The notes under the pieces were generated by a model. That model was not told where the DNA came from and did not search any database. It saw only the letters and a program-made list of their open reading frames with translations. Shown here in pieces: positions 21,046 to 23,738 of a stretch of 23,738 bases of DNA. The stretch is from positions 1 to 23,738 of the IMG/VR virus record IMGVR_UViG_3300035698_004408. One strand, 5' to 3'. Every line of letters starts with the position of its first letter. Position 1 is the first letter of the stretch. Source of the DNA: a virus. Made by a program: the position numbers and the translations under genes.

Positions 21046-23738
21046 AACAATTCTCCCCCTCAGTCGCCGACGCCCTAAACCGCAAGCAGGGGATCGAGAC
21101 TGTTTTGTACATTGGCATTGAGTGGGCGGACGGAGCCGAGACCTTCTACTCCAGCACCGAGGTGGCTGGGTCAATCAAGTCGCTGATCTCCCTTGGCGGC
21201 CTGGAAATGACCACGAGGGTTGGCGGTGGCTCCTCTCAGTCTGCTACGGTTGAGCTCTCTGATACGAACGGTGACCTGACTTCCATCCTGAACACCGTTG
21301 ACGTCCACAAGCGACCCGCCAAGGTCTATCTGAGCTTCCCAGGGGTTCCTGTGGATCAAGCCGTCGTCTTACTGGACGGGGAGATCAATAGTGAGATCAA
21401 GTGGGACGAGGCGGCTAGATCGCTGAGCTTCTCCATTTTATCGCGAATCGAAAGTCGTCAGTTTGGTTTCGCTGCGGAGGATGGCTTGTTCACCAGCGTG
21501 GACCCGAGCCAACTGACAGCCGAGTGGCCCTTTCGCTTTGGCTTCACGTGCTCTCGCCCGACCGTCAAGATTGGCAACGGGATCAAAGGTTTTCTACGGC
21601 GACCTCAAGGTGTCGTGGACGTCACCTTGGACGCTAAGATCTGCCAGGCTGAACAGATTCAATGTCCGACCATCCTAGGTAGAAATCCGGATGGGACGTA
21701 TGGAAACTCCAGGCAAAACATGCAAGTAGCTGATAAACAGTTCGCGAGGCTCCGTGAAGGAAAGCCTGCCACCCTACCGGGCTTCGCTATCAGTGGGGAG
21801 GGCACGGCTATCGATCCTGTTGTGGGTGTAACGAAATTACACCAAGTCGGTTACAAATGCAGCAACGGAACCCTGACTGAAGTCTTTACGCAATATGACG
21901 CTCCCGTTCCGGGAACGTTCAACATCCCACGTGCCCCAGGATATCGAGACCCTGAGGCGACCGGGTATCAGGTACTGCGAGGGAAGTGTATTCCGGACTA
22001 CTCTGACGTCGATCGCAGTTGTGTCAATGACAAATTCTCTGTACTTTGTCAGTACCTGCGACAACGCACGGCTCAGCAATTCTGGGCCTCGCCCACTTTG
22101 ACTGTTGGTGGTGGTGAAAACTTCCCCCAGAATCAGCGCGTTACTATCCTGGTGGGGTCGATCCAGTACACGGGCATATTCTCAGGTGAAATTTTTACTA
22201 TTGAGAAGGTCATTGACCCGGCTGCTAACCCTGCGCAGCTTTGCAAGACGATCCCGCCTTACTCACGCGGCTACCGGAAGACTACTCCCACACTTCCCAC
22301 GACTCTGGCTGCGTGCGAAGCACCCGTCACGGATTACGAACTACGCATCGTCGGTGGGGCGGGCGAAGGGTTCCGAGCACTTGACGAAATTGATTCGAAG
22401 GGATTCCTTTGGCTACCGAGTGGAACCGAAGTGACCCTGCAAAACGGCAGCATCGAAGTTCATATCGTCTCACTGGTGCCCGGCTCTGTATCGCAGGTGA
22501 TGGCTTACCGCAAGGTGGGTGACATTCAACTGTTGACTCAAGTGCCGCCGTCATACTATGAAGTCGTGACGACAGATTACGGCGACCTGAGCGGGGTCGA
22601 GGTCCACCTGGACCGACCGCTTAGCACCTACCGAGATGAGGGCTGGGGTGCGGAATTATATGTCACATTTGTCTCGTCGCTGCCGCACAATCCGGTTGAC
22701 GTCATCCAGTGGATTGCCGAGACGTATACCGACCTGACAATTGACTCGACCAGCTTCTCCGTCGCGAGGGATGCCCTTGGGCGATACCCTTGCAACTATT
22801 ATCACGCGGCTCGCGAGAGTGCCTTGAATACGATGAACAAGATCGCATTCGAGGCGCGCTGTGCTTTGGTTATTAGCGACGGGGTTCTCAAGATCTCCTA
22901 TCTACCCGTGGAACCGGCGTCGCTTCGCACACTCGGGCCCGGCGACGTGGTGGCGACTTCCTTTTCGTTTGACCACACGACGACCGAGGAGCTGGTCACC
23001 TCAAGTCGCGTCTCGTGGCAAGACGTCGGGGCTGGCAGCTTAAGGTCCGATGAGCTTGAAAATAAGTTCACGGTTGACAACAACGTTGAGAAGTACGGAT
23101 TCATCAAGTCGGACACCTCCTACCAAACGATTACCAATAAAGCACAAGCCCTGAAGACGGCAACCTTCTGGTCAATCCGGGACAGTAACACGTGGCGATA
23201 CGCCACGCTGAGCGTTGGCATGGAACACCTGGATCTGGAATCCTATGACTGCGTGACGCTGGCGATCCCGTCCTTTCCCACTGTCAAGTGCATCGTAGAA
23301 CGGGTCGCATATGACCCGTCGCAGGGGGTAGTGGAGCTTCGACTGTGGACGCCGATTCTATCGGGCACGTCGGAAAAGTATCTGTTCGCGTGGCCCGCTG
23401 GGAACAATCAGGCGATCACTTACCCCTTGAACAACTCAGACCTGCCGGTGCCCCGCGTCGCGCTGACGCCGCCTCCGACCAGCCCGCTGTTCGTCGACAC
23501 GCCGAACGCCCGAGCCGCTGCGACGCGCGGTGACCGGTTTCCCAGTGATACCGGAGACACCCTGCCCATTAACGAGTGCCGGGAGACCTCCGACGCCACT
23601 GTCTTAGACGTGATCGAACCCCTCTTCGATGACATTGACCTTAAGGGGGCGGCGGCTCGGTCGGATCAAGTTGCTGCCCAGAACTACTCGGCAAACGTCA
23701 GTCCACCCGGCGGCGGGGGTGGTGGTGGTGGCGGGGGT
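21042..23738 (+). CDS. Tail hub / baseplate protein (3' end outside window)
   Basis: I translated this frame by hand. From ATG 21042 it is open for 899 codons to the last base with no stop, so the gene is cut by the window edge. The N-terminal 160 residues (IETVLYIGIEWADGAETFYS, SLGGLEMTTRVGGGSSQSAT, LDGEINSEIKWDEAARSLSF) form a hub-like beta domain. A Cys-containing middle region (about 175-430) is unfamiliar. Residues about 545-790 read NPVDVIQWIAETYTDLTIDS, YHAARESALNTMNKIAFEAR, CALVISDGVLKISYLP and RVAYDPSQGVVELRLWTPIL. This is the pattern of gp27/gpJ-type tail hubs that close the tail and touch the cell. A Pro-rich linker and at least ten glycines in a row end the visible part. Fibres or a peptidase may follow outside. 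Confidence 0.82.
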   Translation, partial: MKQFSPSVADALNRKQGIETVLYIGIEWADGAETFYSSTEVAGSIKSLISLGGLEMTTRVGGGSSQSATVELSDTNGDLTSILNTVDVHKRPAKVYLSFPGVPVDQAVVLLDGEINSEIKWDEAARSLSFSILSRIESRQFGFAAEDGLFTSVDPSQLTAEWPFRFGFTCSRPTVKIGNGIKGFLRRPQGVVDVTLDAKICQAEQIQCPTILGRNPDGTYGNSRQNMQVADKQFARLREGKPATLPGFAISGEGTAIDPVVGVTKLHQVGYKCSNGTLTEVFTQYDAPVPGTFNIPRAPGYRDPEATGYQVLRGKCIPDYSDVDRSCVNDKFSVLCQYLRQRTAQQFWASPTLTVGGGENFPQNQRVTILVGSIQYTGIFSGEIFTIEKVIDPAANPAQLCKTIPPYSRGYRKTTPTLPTTLAACEAPVTDYELRIVGGAGEGFRALDEIDSKGFLWLPSGTEVTLQNGSIEVHIVSLVPGSVSQVMAYRKVGDIQLLTQVPPSYYEVVTTDYGDLSGVEVHLDRPLSTYRDEGWGAELYVTFVSSLPHNPVDVIQWIAETYTDLTIDSTSFSVARDALGRYPCNYYHAARESALNTMNKIAFEARCALVISDGVLKISYLPVEPASLRTLGPGDVVATSFSFDHTTTEELVTSSRVSWQDVGAGSLRSDELENKFTVDNNVEKYGFIKSDTSYQTITNKAQALKTATFWSIRDSNTWRYATLSVGMEHLDLESYDCVTLAIPSFPTVKCIVERVAYDPSQGVVELRLWTPILSGTSEKYLFAWPAGNNQAITYPLNNSDLPVPRVALTPPPTSPLFVDTPNARAAATRGDRFPSDTGDTLPINECRETSDATVLDVIEPLFDDIDLKGAAARSDQVAAQNYSANVSPPGGGGGGGGGG
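23709..23738 (+). repeat. Polyglycine-coding GGN repeat at the right edge
   Basis: Ten consecutive GGN codons (GGC, GGG, GGT) follow SPP in the hub frame and run into the window edge. The stretch is G-rich on the coding strand and is in frame with the hub gene. Confidence 0.9.

Noticed and set aside
1-23738. Genome-wide recoding of TGA to tryptophan
   Set aside because: Only one in-frame TGA interrupts a gene in about 7,000 codons and Trp is otherwise coded by TGG, so full recoding does not fit.

Overview
The window is the lysis, packaging, head and tail region of a tailed double-stranded DNA bacteriophage or prophage. Every gene I can support is on the + strand, closely packed, often with stop and start codons touching (TAGATG, TAATG, ATGA). 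Base composition is moderately GC-rich by eye. TerL, portal, coat, tail tube, tape measure and tail hub are all present, which indicates a long-tailed, siphovirus-like particle. Several early proteins carry export signals, so the host probably has an envelope with an extracytoplasmic compartment. A planctomycete-type host is a guess from overall flavour, not a demonstrated fact. No integrase, repressor, replication gene or CRISPR array is visible.

Layout. (1) 1-4110, accessory/lysis block: a small acidic protein, a holin-like membrane protein followed by a strong terminator, and a 9-bp tandem repeat. Then come an exported Pro-linker protein, a small beta-rich virion-type protein, a LamG-like lectin, an exported papain-like cysteine protease, an exported thioredoxin, a CPFC-containing membrane protein overlapping it, and a membrane-associated protein with an Ala-Lys tail. 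(2) 4112-9232, packaging and head assembly: GpA-type large terminase, portal, a connector-like protein and a coiled-coil scaffold-like protein. (3) 9319-12900: P22-type coat protein, terminator, an unusual tRNA-like gene, a small membrane/coiled-coil protein, two connector/tail-completion proteins, and the major tail protein with its own terminator. (4) 12978-23738, tail: a tail assembly chaperone with a predicted -1 frameshift extension, a minor tail protein, a tape measure gene interrupted by one in-frame TGA, a virion protein, a second lectin-like protein, two tail-tip proteins of apparently similar fold, and a large tail hub that runs open off the right edge into a polyglycine tract.

Most notable points. 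The neighbouring secreted thiol protease, secreted thioredoxin and CxxC membrane protein sit where lysis genes are expected, so they may form a thiol/disulphide-based lysis or entry module. The tape measure gene has a single TGA where Trp would fit. Across the window TGA is used as a terminator only in ATGA overlaps. The chaperone frameshift, the shared beta-domain in coat and tail tube proteins, and the odd tRNA are also worth checking.
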